Assembly (NCBI RefSeq): GCF_016907555.1
Contig: NZ_JAFBCE010000001.1
Coordinates: forward strand, 2,542,001-2,606,000
Length of the DNA stretch: 64,000 nt
Origin: Microbacterium laevaniformans
GTDB taxonomy: Bacteria > Actinomycetota > Actinomycetes > Actinomycetales > Microbacteriaceae
Direction: 5' to 3'
This document shows positions 14,529 to 22,896 of the stretch, piece by piece. The translations under genes were made by a program, and so were the position numbers. The notes beneath the pieces were generated by a model that saw nothing but the letters and a program-made list of their open reading frames with translations, made no database searches and had not been told where the DNA came from. Within the stretch, counting starts at the first letter, position 1. Each line of letters opens with the position of its first letter.

Positions 14529-16526
14529 TCACCAGATGGTGACGCGCTGGTCGGCGTCGAGCCACAGCGCGTCGGTCTCGGTGACGTCGAACGCACGGTA
14601 GAACTCGTCGACGTTGCGAACGATCTGGTTGCAGCGGAACTCGTTGGGCGAGTGCGGGTCGATCGTCAGCAGGCGGATCGTCTCGGCCTCGCGACCCTTC
14701 TGCTGCCAGATCTGCGCCCAGCTGAGCAGCAGCCGCTGAATGCCGGTGTAGCCGTCGATCACAGGACCATCGGCATCCTCGTCGGTCGTGTCGGCGCCGA
14801 GCGAGAGGCGGTAGGCCTTGATCGCGATGCCGAGCCCGCCGAGGTCTCCGATGTTCTCGCCGATCGTGAGAGCGCCGTTGACGTGGTGCTCCGCGGCGAG
14901 GCCCTGCGGCACGAGTGCGTCGTACTGGGCGATGAGGGCGCCGGTGAGCTGCTCGAAGGCGGCGCGGTCGTCATCCGTCCACCAGTCGCGAAGGGCACCG
15001 GCGCCGTCGAAGGCCGACCCCTGGTCGTCGAAGCCGTGGCCGATCTCGTGGCCGATCACGGCGCCGATGCCGCCATAGTTGGCCGCGGCATCCCGGTCCA
15101 GCTCGAAGAACGGGTACTGCAGGATCGCGGCCGGGAACACGATCTCGTTCATCAGCGGGTTGTAATACGCATTGACCGTCTGGGGTGTCATGTACCACTC
15201 GTCGCGGTCGATGGGGGCGCCGAGCTTCGCGATCTGCCGTTCGTGCTCCCACGCGTTCGCGCGGCGCACGTTGCCGATCAGATCGGCGCCATCGACCTCG
15301 AGCGCGGAGTAGTCCTTCCACGTCACGGGGTAGCCGACCTTCGGCGTGAACGCGTCGAGCTTCTCGAGGGCACGGCCGCGGGTCTCCGGGGTCATCCACT
15401 CGAGGGTCTCGATCGAACGCCGATAGGCCTCGATGAGGTTCGCGACGAGCTCGTCCATCGCCTCTTTGGCTGCGGGCGGGAAGTGGCGCTCGACGTAGAC
15501 CTTGCCCACGGCTTCACCCATCGCCGCCTCGACGAAGCTGACGCCGCGCTTCCAGCGCTCGCGGTTGACAGGAACGCCCGTGAGCTCGGTGCCGTAGAAC
15601 GCGAAGTTCGCGTCGACGAAGTCCGACGACAGGAACGCCGCCGAGGCGCGCACGATGTGCAGCCGCAGCCACGCCTTCCAGTCCTCGAGGCGATCCTCGA
15701 CGAGCAGCGAACCCAGGCCCTCGAAGTAGCTGGGCTCGTTCACGTTGATCTCGGCGAAGCCGTCGCGACGTCCAGGGGCGACCGCATCCAGCCACGGTGC
15801 GAGGTCGACGCCGACGAGCCGCTGCACGTCGTCCCACGTCATGAGGTTGTAGGTGGCGACGGCGTCGCGCGTGCGCACGTTGTCCCAGTGGTGGCTCGCC
15901 AGCTCGGTCTCCAGCGCCAGCACGCGGTCGGCCTGCCGCCCGGCATCCTCACCCTGCGCACCCACGCCTGCGAGACCGAGGACCGTCTGCACGTACTCAC
16001 GGAAGGCGATGCGGGTCTTGTCGAAGTTATCGAGGCGGTAGTAGCTCTCATCCGGCAGCGACAGACCGGACTGCACGAAGAACGCGACGTAGCGCTCGGG
16101 GTTTCCCGGGTCGGGCTCGATGTAGACGCCGATCATGCTGCCGACGCCCTCCCGCTCCATCTCGCCGACCGTGCGCAGCAGCGCCGGGATGGAGTCGATG
16201 GCGTCCACGCGTGCCAACTGGGCCGCGAGGGGCTCGGCCCCGAGCCGCTCGATGCGCTCGGTGTCCATGAAGCTCGCGAACAGGTCGCCGATCTTGCGCG
16301 CCTCCGTGCCCGGCTCCGCCGTCGTCGACTCCTCGATGATGGCCCGCACGTCCTTCTCGGCCTGCTCGGCGATCAGGTGGAACGAGCCCCAACGCGCCTT
16401 GTCGTCGGGGATCTCCGTACGTTCCAGCCAGGCGCCGTTCACGTGACGGAACAGGTCGTCCTGAGGACGGATGCCGGGGCTCAACGCGGACAGCTCGATA
16501 CCCGAGCGAAGGGTGGGGGCGGTCAT
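14529..16526 (-). CDS. M13 family metalloendopeptidase (neprilysin/PepO-like)
   Basis: A 665-residue zinc peptidase of the M13 family. The catalytic segment is GHEIGHGFDDQGSAFDG (about residues 485-500), with the HExxH zinc-binding histidines and catalytic Glu, and the third ligand is in GENIGDLGGLGIA downstream. The C-terminal FRCNQIVRNVDEFYRAFDV and the VTIW end are characteristic of the family. There is no signal peptide or anchor, so it is a cytoplasmic oligopeptidase, as in lactococcal PepO. The start is the ATG at 16526. No obvious operon partner. Confidence 0.95.
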   Translation of the reverse strand: MTAPTLRSGIELSALSPGIRPQDDLFRHVNGAWLERTEIPDDKARWGSFHLIAEQAEKDVRAIIEESTTAEPGTEARKIGDLFASFMDTERIERLGAEPLAAQLARVDAIDSIPALLRTVGEMEREGVGSMIGVYIEPDPGNPERYVAFFVQSGLSLPDESYYRLDNFDKTRIAFREYVQTVLGLAGVGAQGEDAGRQADRVLALETELASHHWDNVRTRDAVATYNLMTWDDVQRLVGVDLAPWLDAVAPGRRDGFAEINVNEPSYFEGLGSLLVEDRLEDWKAWLRLHIVRASAAFLSSDFVDANFAFYGTELTGVPVNRERWKRGVSFVEAAMGEAVGKVYVERHFPPAAKEAMDELVANLIEAYRRSIETLEWMTPETRGRALEKLDAFTPKVGYPVTWKDYSALEVDGADLIGNVRRANAWEHERQIAKLGAPIDRDEWYMTPQTVNAYYNPLMNEIVFPAAILQYPFFELDRDAAANYGGIGAVIGHEIGHGFDDQGSAFDGAGALRDWWTDDDRAAFEQLTGALIAQYDALVPQGLAAEHHVNGALTIGENIGDLGGLGIAIKAYRLSLGADTTDEDADGPVIDGYTGIQRLLLSWAQIWQQKGREAETIRLLTIDPHSPNEFRCNQIVRNVDEFYRAFDVTETDALWLDADQRVTIW

Positions 16527-16614
16527 GCCGTACAGGATACGCGCCGGTCCTGTCCGCGCGATCCGTGTTCACCCGCCGTTCGCCCACCCCCGGTCGTTGC
16601 GCGGCGCCCCTCCC

Positions 16615-16654
16615 CCCGGTCGTTGAGCGAGGAGCACCGCGACGAGTCGAAACG
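16615..16654. repeat. REP-like intergenic repeat, copy 2
   Basis: A 40-bp sequence starting CCCGGTCGTTGAGCGA and ending GAGTCGAAACG, in the divergent gap between the M13 peptidase and MATE genes. It is the inverted relative of 7384-7423 (36 of 40 positions). A degenerate partial copy (CCCCGGTCGTTGCGCGG) lies just upstream near 16588. Confidence 0.75.
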
Positions 16655-16704
16655 CCCCGCCCCGACCGACGCGCCGCGTCGGCGCCCGCCCGTAGGCTCG
16701 ACGC

Positions 16705-18024
16705 ATGGCCGCGCCCACCCTCAACCGTGAGATCCTCCGGCTGGCGGTGCCGGCCCTGGGTGCGCTGGTCGCAGAGCCCTTGTTCCTCATCGTCGACGCG
16801 GCTCTCGTCGGCCATCTGGGAGTGGTGCCGCTCGCGGGCCTCGGGATCGCGTCGGCCGTGCTCCAGACGATCGTCGGACTCATGGTCTTCCTCGCCTACT
16901 CGACCACACCCGCGGTGGCGCGTCGCTTCGGCGCCGGTGATCATGCCGACGCGGTGCGAGCCGGCGTCGACGGCCTCTGGCTGGCTCTCGGTCTGGGCGT
17001 CGTGCTCGCGATCGCCGGATCGCTGGCGACACCCGCGCTCGTGTCGCTGTTCGGCGCGGCGCCCGATGTCTCCCACCAGGCGCTCATCTACCTGCAGCTG
17101 TCGATGTGGGGCCTTCCCGCCATGCTCATCGTGTTCGCGGCGACGGGCCTGCTGCGCGGCATGCAGGACACCGTCATGCCGCTGTGGATCGCGGGCAGCG
17201 GCTTCGCCCTCAACGCGGCGCTGAACGCCCTGTTCATCTACGGGTTCGGGTGGGGCATCGCCGGGTCGGCCGCCGGAACCGTCGCAGCACAGTGGGGCAT
17301 GGTCGGCGCCTACGCGGTCGTGATCGGCCGACTGGCGCAGCGGCACTCGGCATCCCTGCGTCCGCAGCGCGACGGTCTGCGCGGATCGGCCGCGTCGGGG
17401 GGCTGGCTGTTCCTGCGCACCGTGTCGTTGCGCGCGGCGTTCCTCGCGACCGTGTTCGCGGCGACCGCTCTCGGCACCGACGAGCTGGCCGGGTGGCAGG
17501 TCGCGTTCACGATCTTCTCGACCGCCGCCTTCGCGCTCGATGCGTTGGCGATCGCCGCCCAAGCGCTCATCGGTCGGGGCCTCGGAGCCGGCGATGAGTC
17601 GTTCGTCCGTCGTGTGCTCGGCCGCACCGTCGCGTGGGGGGTGTGGTTCGGGGTGATCGTGGGCGCTGCGATCGCGGCGCTCTCCGGCGTGATCGGTCTC
17701 GTGTTCACCGGGTCGCCCGAGGTCGCCGCTCTCGTGCAGCCCGCTCTCCTCGTGCTGGCGGTGGCGCAGCCGGTGTGCGGTGTGGTCTTCGTGCTCGACG
17801 GCGTGCTGATGGGAGCCGGCGACGTGCGCTACCTCGCGGCGGCGGGCGGCCTCAACCTCGTCCCGTACCTGCCGGCCCTCGCGGTGCTGTGGCTCGCGCA
17901 TCCGACCGGGGCCATCGGCCTGATGTGGCTCGCCGTCTGCTTCTTCGGGATCTACATGCTGGCGCGGCTCGCGACGCTCGCCTGGCGCGTGCGGCGGCCG
18001 GAGTGGGTCACCGCCCGGGCGTGA
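16705..18024 (+). CDS. MATE family efflux transporter (DinF-like)
   Basis: A 439-residue polytopic membrane protein with the two-fold MATE repeat of about 12 helices. Visible features are LAVPALGALVAEPLFLIVDAALVGHLG at the N-terminus (the DinF-type start), TGLLRGMQDTVMP before the middle, and a second half beginning around residue 220 with FLRTVSLRAAFLATVFAA. MATE proteins expel drugs or metabolites with Na+ or H+. The start is the ATG at 16705 and the gene converges on the TrmH-type gene with 12 bp between. The substrate cannot be told from sequence. Confidence 0.92.
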   Translation: MAAPTLNREILRLAVPALGALVAEPLFLIVDAALVGHLGVVPLAGLGIASAVLQTIVGLMVFLAYSTTPAVARRFGAGDHADAVRAGVDGLWLALGLGVVLAIAGSLATPALVSLFGAAPDVSHQALIYLQLSMWGLPAMLIVFAATGLLRGMQDTVMPLWIAGSGFALNAALNALFIYGFGWGIAGSAAGTVAAQWGMVGAYAVVIGRLAQRHSASLRPQRDGLRGSAASGGWLFLRTVSLRAAFLATVFAATALGTDELAGWQVAFTIFSTAAFALDALAIAAQALIGRGLGAGDESFVRRVLGRTVAWGVWFGVIVGAAIAALSGVIGLVFTGSPEVAALVQPALLVLAVAQPVCGVVFVLDGVLMGAGDVRYLAAAGGLNLVPYLPALAVLWLAHPTGAIGLMWLAVCFFGIYMLARLATLAWRVRRPEWVTARA

Positions 18025-18036
18025 GCGGCCGGGGCG

Positions 18037-18702
18037 TCACGCCCAGCGGCGACACCACTCGTACATCACGACCGCGGCCGCCGCGCTCGCGTTGATCGAG
18101 CGGGTCGAGCCGTACTGGGTGATCTCGACGACGGCGGATGCCGCGGCGACCGCCTCGGCGGACAGACCCGGTCCCTCCTGGCCGAACAGCAGGACGCACC
18201 GCTGAGGGAGCTCGGCGCGGTCGACCGGCACCGACCCGTCGACGTTGTCGACGGCGATCACGGAAATCTCGGCGTCCTCGGCCCAGGCGGTGAACGCGGC
18301 GACATCTTCGTGGTGCCGCACGTGCTGGTAGCGGTCGGTCACCATCGCGCCGCGACGGTTCCACCGCCGCTTGCCGATGATGTGCACCTCCGCGGCGCCG
18401 AACGCGTTGGCGCTGCGGACGATCGAGCCGATGTTCATGTCGTGCTGCCAGTTCTCGATGGCGACGTGAAACGGATGCCGGTGCTCATCGAGGTCGGCCA
18501 CGATCGCGGCCATCGTCCAGTAGCGGTAGCGGTCGACGACGTTGCGGCGATCACCGTCGGCGAGTAGGTCGCGGTCGTAGCGGGGATCGTCGGGCCACGC
18601 GTCGGGTCCCCCCGGCCACGGCCCGACCCCGACGGGCAACTGAGGCTCGAGCTCGGCACTGTCCGGGGCGGCCGCATCCGGCGGCAGCACGGGCTCGGTC
18701 AT
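18037..18702 (-). CDS. TrmH/SpoU family RNA 2'-O-methyltransferase
   Basis: A 221-residue SPOUT methyltransferase. The three SpoU motifs are present: MNIGSIVRSANAFGAAEVHI (motif 1), CVLLFGQEGPGLS (motif 2) and ITQYGSTRSINASAAAAVVM (motif 3, which forms the knot and the AdoMet site). A polar, proline-rich N-terminal extension of about 50 residues precedes the domain. The target (tRNA Gm18, 23S rRNA or other) cannot be chosen from these motifs. The start is the ATG at 18702. Upstream is a 96-bp palindromic repeat. Confidence 0.9.
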   Translation of the reverse strand: MTEPVLPPDAAAPDSAELEPQLPVGVGPWPGGPDAWPDDPRYDRDLLADGDRRNVVDRYRYWTMAAIVADLDEHRHPFHVAIENWQHDMNIGSIVRSANAFGAAEVHIIGKRRWNRRGAMVTDRYQHVRHHEDVAAFTAWAEDAEISVIAVDNVDGSVPVDRAELPQRCVLLFGQEGPGLSAEAVAAASAVVEITQYGSTRSINASAAAAVVMYEWCRRWA

Positions 18703-18736
18703 CGCTCCAGGCTACCGATGACCTCGCCGACTCGCC

Positions 18737-18832
18737 TTCCGTATTCAGTCCGCACGGATGCGCCACGGGCGATCGGTCCGTTCGTTCTGCGACCTCGTCG
18801 CGCTGCCGGACCACGCGGGACTGAATACGGAA
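18737..18832. repeat. 96-bp palindromic element, copy E1
   Basis: Perfect 14-bp terminal inverted repeats TTCCGTATTCAGTC (18737-18750) and GACTGAATACGGAA (18819-18832) enclose 68 bp of GC-rich sequence. Copies with the same ends and almost the same length are at 31698-31792 and 31850-31945. It lies in the divergent gap between the TrmH-type gene and mntH. No target-site duplication is evident. Confidence 0.85.
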
Positions 18833-18935
18833 CACGTCCGCGTGGGGCCGCCTCGGCCGCGCGTCACGACGAGGCGTCGATGTGGAGGAGTTCGGTCCAC
18901 GTGCTCGACATCTCGGCCACCCGAAATCTCTGATA

Positions 18936-18957
18936 ATTTTTCGGTGTGCCGAAAAAT
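18936..18957. promoter_or_regulatory. Probable MntR/DtxR-type operator over the mntH start
   Basis: A perfect palindrome ATTTTTCGG-TGTG-CCGAAAAAT covers the annotated GTG start of mntH (18946). A DtxR/MntR-type gene follows directly in the operon, so a metal-loaded repressor binding here would block both transcription and initiation. The start may be the next GTG at 18964 instead, which would leave the operator in a leader. Confidence 0.75.
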
Positions 18958-20232
18958 ACCTGGGTGATCATCGAGGCGCCTGTCCGGACGGCGACCGTGC
19001 CCTCCCGGACCCGGCGCGCGGCATGGCTGCTCGGTCCGGCGCTGGTCGCCGGTGTCGCCTACCTCGATCCCGGCAACGTCGCGAGCAACATGACCGCCGG
19101 GGCGCGGTTCGGCTACCTGTTGGTGTGGGTCGTCGTGCTCGGCAACGCGATGGCGTGGCTCATCCAGTACCTGTCCGCCAAGCTCGGCATCGTGACGGGA
19201 CAGAGCCTCGCCGAGACCCTCGGCGAGCGCCTTCGTCGTCCCTGGGCGCGCCGCGCCTACTGGCTGCAAGCCGAGCTCGTCGCCGTCGCCACCGACGTCG
19301 CCGAGGTGATCGGCGGCGCGGTCGCCCTCTGGCTTCTCTTCGGCGTCCCCCTGCCCGTCGGCGGCCTCGTCACGGGAGCCGTCTCGATCACACTGCTGCT
19401 CATCCAGCAGCGCCGCGGCGCGCGCAGCTTCGAGTTCGTCGTGATCGGCCTGCTCGTCGTGATCTCGATCGGCTTCACCTACGGCGTCTTCATCGCCCCG
19501 CCGGATGCCGCGAGTGTCGCCGGCGGCATGATTCCGCGATTCGAGGGGTCGGAGTCGGTGCTGCTCGCGGCATCCATCCTGGGCGCGACGATCATGCCGC
19601 ACGCGATCTACGCCCACAGCGCCCTCGCCCGCGACCGGTTCTCCTCCGCCGGCGCGCGCCCCGTCGACCGCGCCATCACCACGCCGCGCCTGCTGCGCGC
19701 AACCCGCTGGGACGTGACGATCGCCCTCGCCGTGGCGGGCACCGTGAACCTCGCGATCCTGCTGCTCGCGGCCGCCAACCTCGCCGGCGTCGACGGGACC
19801 GACAGCCTCGAGGGCGCATACGGCGCCCTCGAGGCGGGACTCGGCGGCGTCGTCGCGACGATGTTCGCGGTCGGCCTGCTCGCGAGCGGCCTGGCGAGCA
19901 CCACGGTGGGCGCCTACGCCGGCGCGGAGATCATGCACGGCCTGCTGCGCGTGCGCGTGCCGCTGATCGCGCGGCGCCTCGTCACGCTGGTGCCGGCCAT
20001 CGTGATCCTCGCGCTCGGGGCCGATCCGACCTGGGCGCTGATCCTCAGCCAGGTGCTGCTGAGCTTCGGCATCCCGTTCGCGCTCGTGCCGCTCGTCGCC
20101 CTCACCGCCCGCCGCGACGTGCTGGGGGCCCACCGCAACCGCTGGTGGACGACCCTTGCGGGTGTCGTCGCGTCGGTGTTCCTCATCGCTCTGAACGCAC
20201 TGCTGCTGTGGCTCGTGCTGACGGGCCGATAG
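18946..20232 (+). CDS. mntH: NRAMP family Mn2+/Fe2+ transporter MntH
   Basis: A 428-residue divalent-metal/proton symporter. The metal site is clear: DPGN in TM1 (YLDPGNVASNMTAGARFGY) and the MPH motif in TM6 (ATIMPHAIYAHSAL). About eleven hydrophobic helices follow. The start is GTG at 18946, or GTG at 18964 without loss of the transporter core. A palindrome overlapping the start and a DtxR-type regulator 22 bp downstream indicate manganese-dependent repression. Import of manganese is the usual role; iron is possible. Confidence 0.95.
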   Translation: MPKNTWVIIEAPVRTATVPSRTRRAAWLLGPALVAGVAYLDPGNVASNMTAGARFGYLLVWVVVLGNAMAWLIQYLSAKLGIVTGQSLAETLGERLRRPWARRAYWLQAELVAVATDVAEVIGGAVALWLLFGVPLPVGGLVTGAVSITLLLIQQRRGARSFEFVVIGLLVVISIGFTYGVFIAPPDAASVAGGMIPRFEGSESVLLAASILGATIMPHAIYAHSALARDRFSSAGARPVDRAITTPRLLRATRWDVTIALAVAGTVNLAILLLAAANLAGVDGTDSLEGAYGALEAGLGGVVATMFAVGLLASGLASTTVGAYAGAEIMHGLLRVRVPLIARRLVTLVPAIVILALGADPTWALILSQVLLSFGIPFALVPLVALTARRDVLGAHRNRWWTTLAGVVASVFLIALNALLLWLVLTGR

Positions 20233-20254
20233 TCACGGCCGGTAGCCTGAGAGC

Positions 20255-20899
20255 GTGGCTGCGAACTCCGTCGCGATCGACGACTACCTGAAGACGATCT
20301 ACCACCACACCGAGTGGCAGCCCGTGCTCATGACGTCGTCGCAGCTGGCGGCCGAGCTGAAGCTCGCCCCGTCGACGGTCACCGAGATGGTGCAGAAGCT
20401 CGTCGCACAGGGCCTCGTCGACCACCGCCCGTACGGACCGGTGGCACTGACGGAGCGGGGTCGGCTGCGCGCGGCATCCATCATCCGTCGCCATCGCCTG
20501 ATCGAGACGTGGCTGGTGCAGGAGTTCGGCTACGCGTGGGACGAGGTGCATGACGAGGCCGAGGTGCTCGAGCATACGATCAGCGACCGCCTGCTCGCCG
20601 GCATCGCAGAGCGGCTCGGGCATCCTCGCTTCGACCCGCACGGCGACGCGATCCCGGATGCCGAGGGCAACGTCCACCGCCTGCCGTTCGTGCTGCTGTC
20701 GGCCGCCGAGCTCGGGCACGCGGGTGACGTGCTGCGGGTCAGCGACCGTGACCCCGAGCTCCTGCGCGCGCTGGAGGGAGCGGGCATCGATGTGGGGCAC
20801 CGCCTCGTGGTCGCCGGAACGGACGTGGTCCGCGTCGATGACGGCGCGACGGTCGCCCTGCCCGCCGGCGCGGCCGGTGCGGTCTGGCTGACCGCCTGA
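20255..20899 (+). CDS. DtxR/MntR family metal-dependent transcriptional regulator
   Basis: A 214-residue regulator. The N-terminal winged helix (DYLKTIYHHTEW, LKLAPSTVTEMVQKLVAQGL) and the dimerisation/metal domain (RRHRLIETWLVQEFGYAWDEVHDEAEVLEHTISD, with the expected His/Glu/Asp ligands) match DtxR/IdeR/MntR proteins, followed by an FeoA/SH3-like C-terminal domain. Placement directly after mntH makes manganese the likely co-repressor. The GTG start lies 22 bp after the mntH stop. Which metal it senses is inferred from the operon. Confidence 0.9.
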   Translation: MAANSVAIDDYLKTIYHHTEWQPVLMTSSQLAAELKLAPSTVTEMVQKLVAQGLVDHRPYGPVALTERGRLRAASIIRRHRLIETWLVQEFGYAWDEVHDEAEVLEHTISDRLLAGIAERLGHPRFDPHGDAIPDAEGNVHRLPFVLLSAAELGHAGDVLRVSDRDPELLRALEGAGIDVGHRLVVAGTDVVRVDDGATVALPAGAAGAVWLTA

Positions 20900-20952
20900 C
20901 CCGGGTTGTGCCCCGCCCTCGCCGCCGGCGTGGCTGCCCCCCGCCACGGGGA

Positions 20953-21025
20953 TGTCCCAAAAGCCGTCCCCTCCGGGGCCTCCACACCGCACAATCTGGG
21001 ACACGCCCCGCTACAAGTGGGACAC
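20953..21025. repeat. Inverted and direct repeats between convergent genes
   Basis: TGTCCCA at 20953-20959 is matched by TGGGACAC at 20997-21004 and again at 21018-21025, in the gap between the DtxR-type gene and the SDR gene (stops facing). Either right copy could pair with the left one. It may serve as a transcript end or be a degraded repeat element; there is no U-tract. Confidence 0.45.
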
Positions 21026-21082
21026 GGTCGGGGGCGATGGGGGGCATCGCGACCGTGCGCGCGGAGGGGCTGGCCGACAGCG

Positions 21083-22045
21083 TCAGCGCCGCCAGAGGCG
21101 CCGCGGCCGGCTGGCCTTGAGGTAGGGCCAGGTGATGCCGGTGGCGTGCTCGCAGTAGTCCCAGAGCCGGGTCGCGATGTCCTCGCGCCGCGCCAGTTTG
21201 CTGGCCTGACCGAGCGTGGGCGCGCCGGCGACCAGGCGCGACGGCCCCCAGAACTGCCCACCGACCGCGCCCGGATCGACGAGCGCGCGCACGAGCGGCC
21301 ACGCCCCGCGCTCCTTGGACTGCGTGATCGGGGCCTGCAGGTTGTCGACGAAGCGCGTCATCCGCGTGGGCTCGTTGATGCCCAGGATGCCGCGGGTGCG
21401 TCCGCTGATCGCGTACCCGGGATGGGCGACGAGGCTGGCGATCGGCACGTTCGCGGCCCGCAGGCGCCGATCGGCCTCGAAGCCGAGAGCGGTCGTCGCG
21501 ACCTTCGACTGCACATAGGCCCGCCACGGCGAGTAGTTCGTCTCCAGCTCGGGATCGACGGGGTCGTAGTTTCCCATCGCGGTCGACATCGACCCGACCC
21601 ACACCATACGACCGCGACCGGCGGCGAGCGGCGGCAACAGCTCGCCGGCGAGCGCATAGTGGCCGAGGGCGTTCGTCGCGAAGACGACCTCGTGGCCGTC
21701 GGCGGTGGTCTCGCGGTGGCGCGGCGGGTGCACGACTCCGGCGTTCAGCAGAAGCCCGTGCAGCCCCGCGCGACCGCGCACCGTCGCGGCGGCGGCGCGC
21801 ACCGAGCCGAGGTTGCTGGTGTCGAGCAGGAGGGTCGTGATCTCGGCATCCGGCACCTGGCGCCTCACCGCGATGCGCGCGGTGGCCAGCTTGTTGGGGT
21901 TGCGCCCGGTCATGATGACGTGGGCACCGGCACCGGCCAGCTGCAACGACGCGAAGAAGCCGAGCCCGGCCGTCGATCCGGTGACGAGGTACCGTCTGCC
22001 GGACAGGTCGGGGAGCATCATCGGGTCCCAGTCGTCGCGTGCCAC
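21083..22045 (-). CDS. Short-chain dehydrogenase/reductase
   Basis: A 320-residue NAD(P)-dependent oxidoreductase. Cofactor loop TGSTAGLG (about residues 23-30), the NAG of LLLNAGVV, the catalytic Ser in WVGSMSTAMG and YVQSK for the Tyr-Lys pair are all visible. The length and C-terminal extension resemble the retinol-dehydrogenase/protochlorophyllide-reductase-like SDRs. The start is GTG at 22045, with an ATG pair nine codons later as an alternative. No pathway partner is adjacent, so the substrate is unknown. Confidence 0.88.
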   Translation of the reverse strand: MARDDWDPMMLPDLSGRRYLVTGSTAGLGFFASLQLAGAGAHVIMTGRNPNKLATARIAVRRQVPDAEITTLLLDTSNLGSVRAAAATVRGRAGLHGLLLNAGVVHPPRHRETTADGHEVVFATNALGHYALAGELLPPLAAGRGRMVWVGSMSTAMGNYDPVDPELETNYSPWRAYVQSKVATTALGFEADRRLRAANVPIASLVAHPGYAISGRTRGILGINEPTRMTRFVDNLQAPITQSKERGAWPLVRALVDPGAVGGQFWGPSRLVAGAPTLGQASKLARREDIATRLWDYCEHATGITWPYLKASRPRRLWRR

Positions 22046-22086
22046 GCGTCGAGACTACGGCCGGATCGCCCCGCTAGGCTGGCCCC

Positions 22087-22896
22087 ATGCGGACACGCGC
22101 CGATATCGAATGCTGGCTCACCGACATGGACGGCGTCCTCGTCCACGAGAACAAGCCGATCCCGGGGGCTGCCGAGCTTCTCGCGCAGTGGCGCGATGCG
22201 GGCACACCGTTCCTCGTGCTGACGAACAACCCGTTCTACACACCGCGTGATCTGAGCGCGCGCCTGCGCATCTCGGGCCTGGAGGTGCCGGAGGACCGCA
22301 TCTGGACCTCGGCGCTGGCGACGGCCGAGTTCCTGCGCTCGCAGCATCCGGGCGGCACCGCCTTCGTCATCGGCGAAGCCGGCCTGACGACCGCCCTGCA
22401 CGAGGCGGGATACGTCCAGACCGAGACGCAACCCGACTACGTCGTGATCGGCGAGACGCGCAACTACTCGTTCGACCGCATCACCCAGGCGATCCGCTTC
22501 ATCAACAACGGGGCGCGCTTCATCATCACGAACCCCGATGCGACCGGGCCGACCCCCACCGGTATCGTGCCGGCGACCGGCTCGTTCGCCGCGCTCATCA
22601 CGCATGCGACGGGCAAGGCCCCGTACGTGGTCGGCAAGCCGAACCCGATGATGTTCCGCTCCGCGATGAACCGCATCGGGGCCCACTCGGAGAACACCGG
22701 CATGATCGGTGACCGCATGGATACCGACGTCGTCGCCGGCATCGAAGCCGGACTGCACACGATTCTCGTCCGCACCGGCATCTCCGACGACGCCGAGATC
22801 GAGCGCTACCCGTTCCGCCCCGACGAGATCCTCGACTCGGTCGCCGACCTGCTCGCCGACGAGCCGGCGGAGTCCGAGATGCCCGAGGGGCTGTGA
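22087..22896 (+). CDS. HAD-IIA family sugar/nucleotide phosphatase (NagD-like)
   Basis: A 269-residue HAD hydrolase. Motif I is DMDGVLVHENKPIPGA (nucleophile Asp and Asp+2), motif II is VLTNNPFYTPRDLSARL, the Lys is in VGKPNPMMFRSAMNRIG, and motif IV is MIGDRMDTDVVAGIEAG. The substituted residue order and C2 cap fit NagD-type enzymes acting on sugar phosphates or nucleoside monophosphates. The next gene, a LacI regulator, starts inside its stop codon region (4-bp overlap), so the two are translationally coupled. Confidence 0.9.
   Translation: MRTRADIECWLTDMDGVLVHENKPIPGAAELLAQWRDAGTPFLVLTNNPFYTPRDLSARLRISGLEVPEDRIWTSALATAEFLRSQHPGGTAFVIGEAGLTTALHEAGYVQTETQPDYVVIGETRNYSFDRITQAIRFINNGARFIITNPDATGPTPTGIVPATGSFAALITHATGKAPYVVGKPNPMMFRSAMNRIGAHSENTGMIGDRMDTDVVAGIEAGLHTILVRTGISDDAEIERYPFRPDEILDSVADLLADEPAESEMPEGL

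Noticed and set aside
14289..16730. 813-codon open frame on the plus strand
   Set aside because: Antisense to the M13 peptidase gene, whose HExxH and other motifs settle the coding strand.
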